From assembly GCF_004799495.1 (NCBI RefSeq), contig NZ_SSMY01000011.1:248001-312000 (forward strand): 64,000 nt of DNA. Direction: 5' to 3'. Shown in pieces: positions 41,964 through 50,232 of the stretch (positions are counted from its first letter, which is position 1; every line of letters begins with the position of its first letter). The position numbers were made by a program, and so were the translations under genes. Source of the stretch: Sphingomonas sp. (lineage in GTDB: Bacteria; Pseudomonadota; Alphaproteobacteria; Sphingomonadales; Sphingomonadaceae). The notes beneath the pieces are model-generated. The model was not told the DNA's origin. It worked only from the letters and a program-made list of their open reading frames with translations, and made no database searches.

Positions 41964-42734
41964 ATGTTCGACCTGTCAGCCGCCAGCGTCGAGGCGATCG
42001 TGCCGTTCATCGCGATCGGCTTTGCGGCGCAATTGGTCGACGGCGCGCTGGGCATGGCGTTCGGGCTGATCAATTCGACGCTGTTGATCAGCGTGATGGG
42101 CGTACCGCCCAAACTCGCCTCGGCAAGCGTGCATGCGGTGGAAAGCTTCACGACCGCGGCGTCCGGAATCAGTCACGTCTTGCACAAGAACGTCAATTGG
42201 CGGCTATTCGCGCGGCTGGTGATCCCCGGTATGATCGGCGGCGTGATTGGCGCCTATGTTCTTTCGAACGTCGATGCCTCGGTCGCCAAGCCGTTCGTGA
42301 TGGCCTATCTCGCCGCGATCGGGTTCTATCTGCTGTACCGTGCATGGCACAGCGCGGTCGAACCCCGACAGCCCAAGATCATCGAGCCGCTGGGGCTGGT
42401 CGGCGGCTTCCTCGACGCGGCGGGCGGGGGCGGCTGGGGGCCGGTGGTGACGAGCAACCTGCTGGTCCAGGGCGCCTCCCCGCGCGAGACGATCGGCACG
42501 GTCAATTCGGCCGAGTTTTTCCTGACCGCGACGATCTCCGCGACGTTCATCTGGCAGCTCGGCTGGGCCGCTTTCACGCTCCAGACATTGGGTGTCCTGA
42601 TCGGTGGGTTGCTCGCTGCGCCGCTCGGCGGGTTGCTCGCGAAACGGATGCCCGCGCGGCCGCTGATGACGATGGTCGGCGGGCTGCTGACGATCACGTC
42701 GGCGTTTTCGATCTGGCAGGCGCTCGCCGACTGA
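41964..42734 (+). CDS. TauE/SafE-family (TSUP) sulfite/organosulfur permease
   Basis: A 256-residue membrane protein with about eight helices in two related halves, GFAAQLVDGALGMAFGLI in the first and VGGFLDAAGGGGWGPVVTSNLL in the second, as in TSUP permeases. Such proteins move sulfite, sulfoacetate or related sulfur anions out of or into the cell. It stands opposite the serine-acetyltransferase gene, so a role in sulfur handling is reasonable. The ATG at 41964 follows an ACGGAG ribosome site. Confidence 0.9.
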   Translation: MFDLSAASVEAIVPFIAIGFAAQLVDGALGMAFGLINSTLLISVMGVPPKLASASVHAVESFTTAASGISHVLHKNVNWRLFARLVIPGMIGGVIGAYVLSNVDASVAKPFVMAYLAAIGFYLLYRAWHSAVEPRQPKIIEPLGLVGGFLDAAGGGGWGPVVTSNLLVQGASPRETIGTVNSAEFFLTATISATFIWQLGWAAFTLQTLGVLIGGLLAAPLGGLLAKRMPARPLMTMVGGLLTITSAFSIWQALAD

Positions 42735-42765
42735 TTTTCGCGGGCCGATCGGCTAAAGCGGTCAC

Positions 42766-43665
42766 ATGACGACCTACCTGCCGACGCTCAAGCAACTGCA
42801 ATATCTCGTCGCGCTGAAGGATCACGGCCATTTCGGCCGCGCGGCGGAAGTGTGCTTCGTCACGCAATCGACGATGTCGGCGGGGATCCGCGAGCTCGAG
42901 ACGCTGATCGGCGTTACCCTGGTCGAGCGCACGCGCCGCGTCGTGCGCTTCACGCCGCTCGGCGACCGCATCGCCGACAAGGCGCGCCGCGTGATCCGCG
43001 AATCGGAGGAACTGGCCGACATGGCGCGCGCCGCCGGACGGCCATTGTCGGGCGAGATGCGGATGAGCGTCATCCCGACGATCGCCCCCTTCATGCTGCC
43101 GCGCATCCTGCCCGCGCTGCGCCGCGACTATCCCGAGCTCAAGCTGTTCCTGCGCGAGGAAACGACAGGCGTGGCGTGCGAAGGGCTGCACAATGGCCGC
43201 ACCGACTGCGTGTTGCTCGCGCTGCCGTACGCCTGCGGCGAGATCGCGGCCGCGCCGCTGTTCGACGACCGGCTGTTCGTCGCCTTTCCCGACGGCGACC
43301 TGCCGCAGGCACCCGCGACGATCGCGGCGGACGATATCGACGAGACTCGGTTGTTGCTGCTCGAGGACGGGCACTGCCTGAAGGACCACGCGCTGGCGGC
43401 GTGCAACCGCCCTGAGCTCGGCGCGCAGGCGATGATGCTGGGGACGTCGCTCCACACGATCGTGCAGATGGTCGATAACGGGCTGGGCGTGACGATGCTG
43501 CCCGAAATGGCGATCGACGCCGGGATATTGGAGCATACGCGCGTGTCCGCCCGGCCGCTCGCGGCGGAGCATGCGACGCGGACGATTGCGCTCGTGTGGC
43601 GGCGCGCTTCCCCGCGCGAGCGCGACTTCAAGCTGCTGGCCGAAGTGCTGAAGGCAGCAACCTAG
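42766..43665 (+). CDS. oxyR: Peroxide-sensing LysR-type regulator OxyR
   Basis: A 299-residue LysR-type regulator with an N-terminal HTH (FGRAAEVCFVTQSTMSAGI) and an effector domain. It carries the peroxide-sensing segment EDGHCLKDHALAAC with cysteines C204 and C213, the same 9-residue spacing as the C199-C208 pair in E. coli OxyR. It would turn on catalase and peroxidase genes after H2O2 oxidation. No such target gene is adjacent. The stop is shared with the convergent moaE through CTAG. Confidence 0.93.
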   Translation: MTTYLPTLKQLQYLVALKDHGHFGRAAEVCFVTQSTMSAGIRELETLIGVTLVERTRRVVRFTPLGDRIADKARRVIRESEELADMARAAGRPLSGEMRMSVIPTIAPFMLPRILPALRRDYPELKLFLREETTGVACEGLHNGRTDCVLLALPYACGEIAAAPLFDDRLFVAFPDGDLPQAPATIAADDIDETRLLLLEDGHCLKDHALAACNRPELGAQAMMLGTSLHTIVQMVDNGLGVTMLPEMAIDAGILEHTRVSARPLAAEHATRTIALVWRRASPRERDFKLLAEVLKAAT

Positions 43666-44099
43666 CGCCATTTCTCCGCCGCGGCATGGTCGCTCGCGCG
43701 TTCAACGACCCAGCTTGCGTCGCCACCTCGCGTCTCGCGCTTCCAGAACGGCGCGTCGGTCTTGAGCCGGTCGATCAGGAAGCTGCACGCCTCCAGCGCG
43801 GCCGAGCGGTGCGGTGCGCAGGTGCCGACGAATACGATCCGCTCGCCCGGCGTCATCGCGCCGACACGATGGACGATCGCCGCGCCCACCAGTTTCCAGC
43901 GCTCGACGGCCTCCGCCGCCAGCTTTTCAAGTGCCGCTTCGGTCGCGCCGGGATAATGTTCGAGCAGCAGCTCGCCGACCCCGTCATCGGCGCGGACCAG
44001 CCCAGTAAAGGTCGCAACCGCCCCACCGCCGCTCGCTTCGAGCGCTTCGAGTTCGGCCGCAACGTCGATCGGCGTTTCGCTGACGAGGACGCGGATCAT
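43662..44099 (-). CDS. moaE: Molybdopterin synthase catalytic subunit MoaE
   Basis: A 145-residue protein with the family motifs AVATFTGLVR, LEHYPGATE, IVHRVGAMTPGE and the active-site region FWKRETRGG. With MoaD it inserts sulfur into precursor Z to make molybdopterin. The start overlaps the moaD stop by four bases. The operon reads pgsA-moaD-moaE on the minus strand; this association with pgsA is common in alphaproteobacteria. Confidence 0.95.
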   Translation of the reverse strand: MIRVLVSETPIDVAAELEALEASGGGAVATFTGLVRADDGVGELLLEHYPGATEAALEKLAAEAVERWKLVGAAIVHRVGAMTPGERIVFVGTCAPHRSAALEACSFLIDRLKTDAPFWKRETRGGDASWVVERASDHAAAEKWR

Positions 44100-44332
44100 C
44101 CGCCGGTCACCGGGGGAAAGATCGCCACCTCGCGCGCGCCAGTAATCGGCGCATCGAGCGGCACGAATCGCTGGTCGATCGCGGCGCGAAGCTTAGCCTT
44201 GTCAGCGAGCACCTCGTGCCTCAGCCAATCGATCAGATCGCTGACCGTCTTCACCTCGGCGGGCGGATCGACGCGCTCCTGCGCCTTTCCCACGCCCTCG
44301 CGGACCCAGGCGAAATAGAGCACCTCGATCAT
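44096..44332 (-). CDS. moaD: Molybdopterin synthase sulfur-carrier subunit MoaD
   Basis: A 78-residue ubiquitin-like protein with the essential C-terminal Gly-Gly (FPPVTGG) that is thiocarboxylated and passes sulfur to precursor Z with MoaE. The ATG at 44332 shares a base with the pgsA stop (TGATG), and the gene end overlaps the moaE start. A longer in-frame upstream extension would lie inside pgsA and is not family-like. Confidence 0.94.
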   Translation of the reverse strand: MIEVLYFAWVREGVGKAQERVDPPAEVKTVSDLIDWLRHEVLADKAKLRAAIDQRFVPLDAPITGAREVAIFPPVTGG

Positions 44333-44883
44333 CAGTCCATGTGCTTCAGGCCGACGCGCAGATAATCCCAGCCGGTGATGCACGTCAGGATCGCGGCGCC
44401 CCACAGCGACGCCAGCCCGACCGAATGCACCCAGGGCTCGGACGGCATCGCGCCGGCGAGGATCAGCGCGCCGAGCGCGAGCAACTGAAGCGTCGTTTTC
44501 CACTTGGCGAGCTGCGACACCGGCACCGATACCTGAAGCCCACCGAGAAACTCGCGCAGCCCCGACACCATGATCTCGCGTAACAGGATGATCATCGCCG
44601 CGATCAGGTGCCACCCGCCGATGTCGCGCGTCGCGACCAGCATCAGGATCACCGCCGCGACCATGATCTTGTCGGCGATCGGATCGAGGAAAATGCCGAG
44701 CTTCGACACAGTCCCCTGCGCGCGCGCCAGATACCCGTCGAGATAATCGGTCACCGCGATCAACGCATAGAGCACGAACGCCATCGCATAGCCCGCCGGC
44801 CATCCCGGCCACCACAGACACGCGACCAGCACCGGCACGCCGACGATTCGCGACAGGGTCAGGATGTTGGGAAGCGTCCACAT
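44332..44883 (-). CDS. pgsA: CDP-diacylglycerol-glycerol-3-phosphate 3-phosphatidyltransferase PgsA
   Basis: A 183-residue membrane enzyme with the CDP-alcohol phosphotransferase motif DYLDGYLARAQGTVSKLGIFLD (DG-x2-AR-x8-G-x3-D-x3-D). It makes phosphatidylglycerol phosphate. I chose the ATG at 44883 (MWTLPNILTLSRI), the usual family start, with AGGA 8 bases upstream; an ATG at 44892 is an alternative. The divergent neighbour is an LplT-type lipid transporter, so the junction has a membrane-lipid theme. Confidence 0.93.
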   Translation of the reverse strand: MWTLPNILTLSRIVGVPVLVACLWWPGWPAGYAMAFVLYALIAVTDYLDGYLARAQGTVSKLGIFLDPIADKIMVAAVILMLVATRDIGGWHLIAAMIILLREIMVSGLREFLGGLQVSVPVSQLAKWKTTLQLLALGALILAGAMPSEPWVHSVGLASLWGAAILTCITGWDYLRVGLKHMD

Positions 44884-45022
44884 TTTGCCCATCCTAACCG
44901 TGCCTTGCCGCAACGCAAAGTGCCGCCGGGCAAACCGGAGATACGAAACAGCGATTGTCGGCAACGCGGCGGCTGGGCTAAGAGCCGCGCCTCATGTCGG
45001 CGAACGAGGCTCCACGAATTTC

Positions 45023-46312
45023 ATGCTGAATGCGCTCGGTCTCATGAAGCAGCGCCGTTTCCTGCCGCTGTTCGTCACGCAGTTCCTCGGTGCCTTCAAC
45101 GACAATCTGTTCAAGCAGGCGATGGTGCTGGTCGTCGTCTACCAGATCTATAACGATCCAGCGGCGGAACAGAGTTTCAACGGTATCGCGAGCGCGCTCA
45201 GCATCATCGCGTTCGTCCTGCTATCCGCGCTCGCCGGGCAATTGGCCGACGCGTTCGACAAGACCCGGATCATCCGCATCGTCAAAACCGCTGAGATCGC
45301 GATCATGGTGGTGGGCGGTGCCGGGCTGCTGCTGGCGAAGGGCGGGCACACCCATATCGGGCTGGTGTTGATGCTTGGTACGATCTTCGCGCTCGGCGTC
45401 CATTCGACCTTCTTCGGGCCGATCAAATACGCGATCCTGCCGCAGCATCTGAAGGAAGACGAAGTGCTCGGCGGCACCGGCCTCGTCGAATCGGCGACCT
45501 ATATCGCGATCCTGCTCGGCACCGTGCTCGCCGGGTTCATGAAGGTCGAGCACGCGGTGATCGGGACGCTGGTGGTGGCCGGTATCGGCTGGCTCGCCGC
45601 GCGGCGCATCCCGCCCGCGCCACGCCAGGGGCCTAAGCTCAAGATCAACTACAACCCCTTTACCTCATCGTGGCGGTTGATCTCCGGCACGATGCACATT
45701 CCGCGGCTGTTCCTCGCGATCTGCGCGATCAGCTTTTTCTGGACGATGGGGATCGTGCTGATCGTCATCTTCACCCCTCTCGCCAAAAACGTGCTGACCG
45801 CCGACAAGCATGTCGCGACGCTGCTGACCGCTCTTTTCTCGGTCGGGATCGCGATCGGGTCGGTCGCGATCAATTCGCTGCTCAAGGGCCATACCTCGGC
45901 AAAGTTCGGTCCCGCCACGGTGTTGGTCATGGGCGGGTTCGTGATCCTGTTCTCGATCCTGTGCCAGGCATGGCCAGCCGCCCCCGTGGGGCATCTCTAC
46001 ACCACGAGCGAGTTCATCGCGGTGCCGTTCGCGTGGCTGGTGGTCGCGGCGTTGGTCGGAATCGCGATATTCGGCGGGATGTTTGTCGTGCCGCTCTACG
46101 CGTTCCTCACGACGACGGTGCACCCGGACGAAACCTCGCGGACCGTCGCCGCCAACAATGTCGTCAATTCGGGCGCGATGGCCGTCGGGTCGGTAATCGT
46201 GTCGCTACTGACCGCCTGGGGCGTCGGGTCCGCGCAAATGCTTTATCTGGTCGCCCTTATGTGCCCGGTGTCCGCATGGCTCGCGTGGAAACTGCACAAG
46301 GCGTGCGATTAG
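45023..46312 (+). CDS. LplT/Aas-type MFS transporter (lysophospholipid flippase candidate)
   Basis: A 429-residue MFS protein with about 12 helices and the N-terminal FLPLFVTQFLGAFNDNLFKQ that marks LplT and the transporter half of Aas fusion proteins. LplT returns lysophospholipids to the inner leaflet for re-acylation by Aas. The acyltransferase part is not fused here and not seen nearby, so the role is inferred. The ATG at 45023 fits the family start; longer upstream in-frame sequence is not conserved. Confidence 0.85.
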   Translation: MLNALGLMKQRRFLPLFVTQFLGAFNDNLFKQAMVLVVVYQIYNDPAAEQSFNGIASALSIIAFVLLSALAGQLADAFDKTRIIRIVKTAEIAIMVVGGAGLLLAKGGHTHIGLVLMLGTIFALGVHSTFFGPIKYAILPQHLKEDEVLGGTGLVESATYIAILLGTVLAGFMKVEHAVIGTLVVAGIGWLAARRIPPAPRQGPKLKINYNPFTSSWRLISGTMHIPRLFLAICAISFFWTMGIVLIVIFTPLAKNVLTADKHVATLLTALFSVGIAIGSVAINSLLKGHTSAKFGPATVLVMGGFVILFSILCQAWPAAPVGHLYTTSEFIAVPFAWLVVAALVGIAIFGGMFVVPLYAFLTTTVHPDETSRTVAANNVVNSGAMAVGSVIVSLLTAWGVGSAQMLYLVALMCPVSAWLAWKLHKACD

Positions 46313-46321
46313 GGCCTACGA

Positions 46322-46486
46322 TCAGAAAATCAGCGTATAGATGCAGGTGAAGAACGCCGCGAAGCTCAGCATGAACAGCTTCCAGTCCTGATCGTCGCTG
46401 CGCTTCGCCATCTCGGCGCGGAGCGCGAGACGCTGGCGGAAGTGATGACGGCGGCCGCGCGGGCGAAGAGCGAAATCGTGTGACAT
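46322..46486 (-). CDS. Small membrane-anchored protein, 54 residues
   Basis: A 54-residue frame starting MSHDFALRPRGRRHHFRQRL: a very basic, His/Arg-rich N-terminus, then AEMAKRSDDQDWKLF, then a C-terminal hydrophobic helix (MLSFAAFFTCIYTLIF). The codon pattern is normal for the genome. The layout fits a small tail-anchored protein with its N-terminus inside. It is convergent with the LplT-type gene. I do not recognise the family. Confidence 0.65.
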   Translation of the reverse strand: MSHDFALRPRGRRHHFRQRLALRAEMAKRSDDQDWKLFMLSFAAFFTCIYTLIF

Positions 46487-46601
46487 AGGCAGCAGTTAAC
46501 GCGCCATTTACGATTCGGACCAACGCTATTGACGGTTAACCGGTGTGCGGGTTTGGGACGCTGCGCAGTTAACGCTTACCGCTTAGTTTTTGGCTGGGCG
46601 C

Positions 46602-46647
46602 CGCGGCTAAGCCGCGTCGTCGGCCGGGGCCTTGGCCCCGCCGGCCG
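46602..46647. repeat. GC-N3-GC hairpin plus GC-rich inverted repeat
   Basis: 46602-46616 is a perfect 6-base stem CGCGGC/GCCGCG with loop TAA. 46621-46647 is a second stem (GGGGCC/GGCCCC with loop TT, and CGGCC pairing with GGCCG further out, with a 3-base offset). Both are intergenic, downstream of tRNA-Ala. Confidence 0.55.
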
Positions 46648-46698
46648 TTCGCGCCTGAAAGCTCAAAATAGCTTCGCTATTTTATTGCCCGGCGCGAA
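46648..46698. terminator. Nested hairpin at the 3' end of tRNA-Ala
   Basis: TTCGCGCC (46648-46655) pairs with GGCGCGAA (46691-46698), and inside it AAAATAGC/GCTATTTT (46665-46672 with 46676-46683, loop TTC) forms a perfect 8-base AT-rich stem. Reading on the minus strand it follows the tRNA-Ala CCA end by 1 base. It may end transcription or direct 3' trimming. Confidence 0.6.
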
Positions 46699-46699
46699 A

Positions 46700-46775
46700 T
46701 GGTGGAGCCGAGGGGGATCGAACCCCTGACCTCTGCAATGCCATTGCAGCGCTCTCCCAGCTGAGCTACGGCCCC
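46700..46775 (-). tRNA. tRNA-Ala(GGC)
   Basis: A 76-base tRNA on the minus strand with acceptor stem GGGGCCG/CGGCTCC, including the G3-U70 pair that identifies tRNA-Ala, anticodon stem CTGCA/TGCAG with loop ATGGCAT (anticodon GGC), a GTTCGAT T-loop and encoded CCA. It reads GCC/GCU codons. Confidence 0.97.
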
Positions 46776-46856
46776 ACGTCTTCGCAGGAAGGCGCCGCCC
46801 CTAACCGACGCGGCGCCTGTTTGACAAGCGGGAGTTACCCCGCTCGCCGCATAAAA

Positions 46857-47171
46857 TCACTGATCGTCGTCGTTGCCGCCGGTTTCGACGCCCAGATCGT
46901 CGTCACCGCCCAGATCGACTTCGTCGTCCGCGGACGGCTCTTCGTCCTCGGCGATGTCGATGTCTTCGCCTTCCAGATCCGCATCGTCCTTTTCGGGCTT
47001 GTCGGTCTTGATCACCTCGAACGGCAGCGGCTGCTTCGACTTCAGGATCGTTTCGGGGTGGAACGCGGTGCTGCACGCGATGCACACCACCGGGTCTTCG
47101 TTGCCCAGGTCATAGAAACGCGTTCCGCATTTCGGGCACGTGCGCTTCGTGCCCCATTCCGGCTTGATCAT
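46857..47171 (-). CDS. TIGR02300-family zinc-ribbon protein
   Basis: A 104-residue protein. The N-terminal half has a two-CxxC zinc ribbon (RTCPKCGTRFYDLGNEDPVVCIACS) with the FYDL signature of TIGR02300, a family found in alphaproteobacteria. The C-terminal half is very acidic and low in complexity. The function is unknown; the zinc ribbon and acidic tail suggest an RNA- or transcription-related role. It diverges from aroA, which starts 98 bases away. Confidence 0.92.
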   Translation of the reverse strand: MIKPEWGTKRTCPKCGTRFYDLGNEDPVVCIACSTAFHPETILKSKQPLPFEVIKTDKPEKDDADLEGEDIDIAEDEEPSADDEVDLGGDDDLGVETGGNDDDQ

Positions 47172-47269
47172 GCCGACTTCTACCTTTCGATTTATGCGAT
47201 TTTCGGGTCGTGAACCCTAAAGTGGCGGGCGCCTTGCCATAGCGCAAGGGCACTGTCAAAGCCCCGGCG

Positions 47270-48595
47270 ATGTCGTTTCCCGCGCCCCAGCCGGTCGAGA
47301 TTTGCGCGAGCGGCGCGCTCACGGGCCGCGTGACGGTGCCGGGCGACAAGTCGATCAGCCACCGCGCGCTGATGCTCGCCGGGCTGGCGGTGGGCGAGAG
47401 CCGGATCGAGGGATTGCTCGAGGGCGAGGACGTGCTCGCGACGGCGGCGGCGATGCGCGCGATGGGCGCAACGATCGAACGCGGGGATGATGGCGTCTGG
47501 CGCGTATGGGGCGTCGGCGTCGGCGGGTTGCTCCAGCCGGCGGGCGCGCTCGACATGGGCAATTCGGGCACGTCGACACGATTGCTCGCGGGACTGGTCG
47601 CGAGCCATCCGATTACCGCGACCTTCGTCGGCGATGCCTCGCTCAGCAGGCGCCCGATGGGGCGCGTGATCGAGCCGTTGTCGCTGATGGGGGCGGATAT
47701 TAACGCCAGCCCCGGCGGGCGCTTGCCGATGATGGTGCGCGGGATGAGCCCGGCGGTGCCGATCGAATATACGCTCCCCGTCGCCTCCGCGCAGGTCAAG
47801 TCGGCGGTGCTGCTCGCCGGGCTCAACACGCCGGGCGTGACGCGGGTGATCGAACCTGTGCTGACGCGCGATCATAGCGAACGCATGCTGGCGGGTTTTG
47901 GCACGACGCTGATCATCGAGTCGACCAATCGCGGCCGCATCATTTCGATTACGGGCGAGGCCGAACTCAAACCGCAGAACATCGTCGTACCGGGCGATCC
48001 CAGTTCGGCGGCGTTCTGGGCGGTGGCGGCGTCGATCGTGCCCGGGAGCGAGGTGACGATCGCCAATGTCGGGCTCAATCCGACCCGCGCCGGGCTGTTC
48101 GCCGCGCTACGCATGATGGGCGCCGACATCACCGAGGTCGACCCGCGCACTGTCGGCGGCGAGCCGGTCGCCGATCTGATCGTGCGCCACGCAGCCCTCA
48201 GCGCAGTCGAGGTACCGCCCGACCTCGCGCCGAGCATGATCGACGAATATCCGGTGCTGTTCGTCGCCACCGCGCTCGCGAAGGGCCGCACGGTGGCACG
48301 CGGCGCACACGAATTGCGCGTCAAGGAATCGGATCGCATCGCCGCGATGGCTGCCGCATTGGGGGCGTGCGGGGTGGCGGTAGAAGAGTTCGAGGATGGG
48401 CTCGCGATAACCGGGACCGGCGGTGACCCGATCCCCGGCGGCGCGACGATTGCATCGTTGCTCGACCACCGGATCGCGATGGCGATGGCGGTCGCGGGGT
48501 TGGTCGCCAAGCAACCGATCACGATCGACGACGCCACACCGGTCGCGACCAGCTACCCGACTTTCTTCGCGACGCTCGAGGGGCTGAGGACATGA
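47270..48595 (+). CDS. aroA: 3-phosphoshikimate 1-carboxyvinyltransferase (EPSP synthase, class II-like)
   Basis: A 441-residue enzyme joining shikimate-3-phosphate and PEP in the aromatic amino-acid pathway. The signature motifs of class II EPSP synthases are present: GDKSISHR, SAQVK, RDHSE and NPTR. At the position where the glyphosate-tolerant CP4 enzyme has alanine (GNAATG), this one has glycine (GNSGTS), so tolerance is not implied. The stop overlaps the next gene's ATG (ATGA). The order aroA...cmk-rpsA-ihfB is the classical one, with insertions. Confidence 0.95.
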   Translation: MSFPAPQPVEICASGALTGRVTVPGDKSISHRALMLAGLAVGESRIEGLLEGEDVLATAAAMRAMGATIERGDDGVWRVWGVGVGGLLQPAGALDMGNSGTSTRLLAGLVASHPITATFVGDASLSRRPMGRVIEPLSLMGADINASPGGRLPMMVRGMSPAVPIEYTLPVASAQVKSAVLLAGLNTPGVTRVIEPVLTRDHSERMLAGFGTTLIIESTNRGRIISITGEAELKPQNIVVPGDPSSAAFWAVAASIVPGSEVTIANVGLNPTRAGLFAALRMMGADITEVDPRTVGGEPVADLIVRHAALSAVEVPPDLAPSMIDEYPVLFVATALAKGRTVARGAHELRVKESDRIAAMAAALGACGVAVEEFEDGLAITGTGGDPIPGGATIASLLDHRIAMAMAVAGLVAKQPITIDDATPVATSYPTFFATLEGLRT

Positions 48596-49575
48596 TCGAC
48601 CGGCGCGCTTTCCTGCTCGCGGGCGGCGCGCTGGCGGCGAGCCTCGCCCTGCCCACCGCGCTGTTCGCGCGCGACCCCGACGGCTACGCGCCGCCCGATC
48701 TCGAGAAGATGGTCCCGGTCGAGGGCGGCCGCGTCTATGTCCGCGTCAACGGCGATCTGCGCGGACCGAAGCCACCGATCGTCATGCTCCACGGCGGCCC
48801 TGGCGGCACGCACGCGCATTTCCTGACCGCGCTGGCGCTCGCGAACGAACGCGCGGTGATCCTCTACGACCAGCTCGACAGCGGCCAGTCGGACCGGCCC
48901 AACGACCCGAAGAACTGGCGCGTGGCGCGGTTCGTCGACGAGGCGGAACTGGTGCGCAAGGCGCTCGGCGTCGATCGCTGGCACCTGCTCGGACACAGCT
49001 GGGGCGGCACGCTGGCGCTCGAATATGGCGCGCGGCGGCCGGCGGCGTTGCGCGGGCTTGCGCTCGCCAGCCCGCTCGTCTCGACCAGAAGCTGGATCGC
49101 CGACGCTAACGCGCTGCGCGGCTCGCTCCCCGCCCCGATCCAGGCCGAGATCGCGCAATGCGACACAGCGCCCGGACCGGTGTGCGACGCCGGGACCAAT
49201 GCCTTCTACCGCGCGTTCAACGGCCGCGAGCCGGCAACGATTCCCGCCATGGCCTATGCCCGCGCGCATCCGGGCGGGTTCAACCCGAAACTCTACAACG
49301 CGATGTGGGGCGCGAGCGAGTTCGTTTCGACCGGCAGCCTCAAGGACTATGACGGCGAACCATTGTTGGCAAAGCTCGACGGCAAGCGCACGCTGTTCAT
49401 CGGCGGCCAGTACGACGAGGCCCGCCCCGCCACGCTCGCCGGTTTTGCCGCGCGCGTGCCGGGCGCGGAGTTCGCCACCGTCCCCGGTTCCGCGCACGGC
49501 CTGTTCTCCGATCGACCGCAGGAAACCATCGCTTTGGTCCGTGCATGGCTGGCGCGGCAGGACGCGCTCGCCTAA
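48592..49575 (+). CDS. Exported alpha/beta hydrolase (proline iminopeptidase-like, S33)
   Basis: A 327-residue hydrolase with a twin-arginine-like signal (MIDRRAFLLAGGALAAS), oxyanion motif HGGPGG, nucleophile serine in GHSWGG, acid in GQYDEARP and a late histidine in GSAHGLF. The HGGPGG phrase is typical of proline iminopeptidases and related hydrolases. It lies between aroA and cmk, coupled to aroA by overlap. The natural substrate is unknown; a cytoplasmic role is also possible if the signal is not used. Confidence 0.87.
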   Translation: MIDRRAFLLAGGALAASLALPTALFARDPDGYAPPDLEKMVPVEGGRVYVRVNGDLRGPKPPIVMLHGGPGGTHAHFLTALALANERAVILYDQLDSGQSDRPNDPKNWRVARFVDEAELVRKALGVDRWHLLGHSWGGTLALEYGARRPAALRGLALASPLVSTRSWIADANALRGSLPAPIQAEIAQCDTAPGPVCDAGTNAFYRAFNGREPATIPAMAYARAHPGGFNPKLYNAMWGASEFVSTGSLKDYDGEPLLAKLDGKRTLFIGGQYDEARPATLAGFAARVPGAEFATVPGSAHGLFSDRPQETIALVRAWLARQDALA

Positions 49576-49599
49576 TTTCGCGCGAATGAAGGAAGAATC

Positions 49600-50232
49600 A
49601 TGATCATCGCCGTCGATGGCCCCGCCGCCAGCGGCAAGGGCACCATCGCCCGCGCGCTCGCCAGGCATTACAAGCTGCCGCACCTCGACACCGGCCTGCT
49701 CTACCGCGCGGTCGCCGAAAATGTGCGCCGAATGGAGCTAAACCCGGAAATCGAAGCGGATGCGGTCGCGGCGAGTAATTTCGACGACACCCTGCTCGAC
49801 GACGACATCCTGCGCAGCGACGAAGCCGGGCAGCGCGCCTCAATCGTCTCGGCGCATCCGCTGGTCCGCGCGGCCCTCCTCCAGCGTCAGCGCAAGTTCG
49901 CCAATCAGCCCGGCGGCGCGGTGCTCGACGGGCGCGATATCGGCACGGTGATCGCGCCCGACGCCGACGCCAAATTGTTCATCAAGGCGACGCCGCAGAT
50001 CCGTGCGCGCCGCCGCCACGCCGAGCTCAAGGAGCGCGGCTCGACGATCAGCCTCGACCGCGTGCTCGCCGACATCCGCGCGCGCGACTTGCGCGACACC
50101 GGGCGCAACGCCGCCCCGCTCATCATGGCGGCCGACGCGGGCATTCTCGATACCAGCTTCCTGTCGATCGAGGCTGCGGTGATCCGCGCGATCGAACTGG
50201 TCGAACGGCAGCTTCGGCTGAAATCAGCCTGA
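49600..50232 (+). CDS. cmk: Cytidylate kinase
   Basis: A 210-residue enzyme with Walker A GPAASGKGT, the HLDTGLLYRA segment and DGRDIGTVI, which phosphorylates CMP and dCMP. A GAAGGAAG ribosome site precedes the ATG. In many proteobacteria cmk is directly upstream of rpsA; here an antisense chloride-channel gene lies between them and its end overlaps the cmk end by 9 bases. Confidence 0.96.
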   Translation: MIIAVDGPAASGKGTIARALARHYKLPHLDTGLLYRAVAENVRRMELNPEIEADAVAASNFDDTLLDDDILRSDEAGQRASIVSAHPLVRAALLQRQRKFANQPGGAVLDGRDIGTVIAPDADAKLFIKATPQIRARRRHAELKERGSTISLDRVLADIRARDLRDTGRNAAPLIMAADAGILDTSFLSIEAAVIRAIELVERQLRLKSA

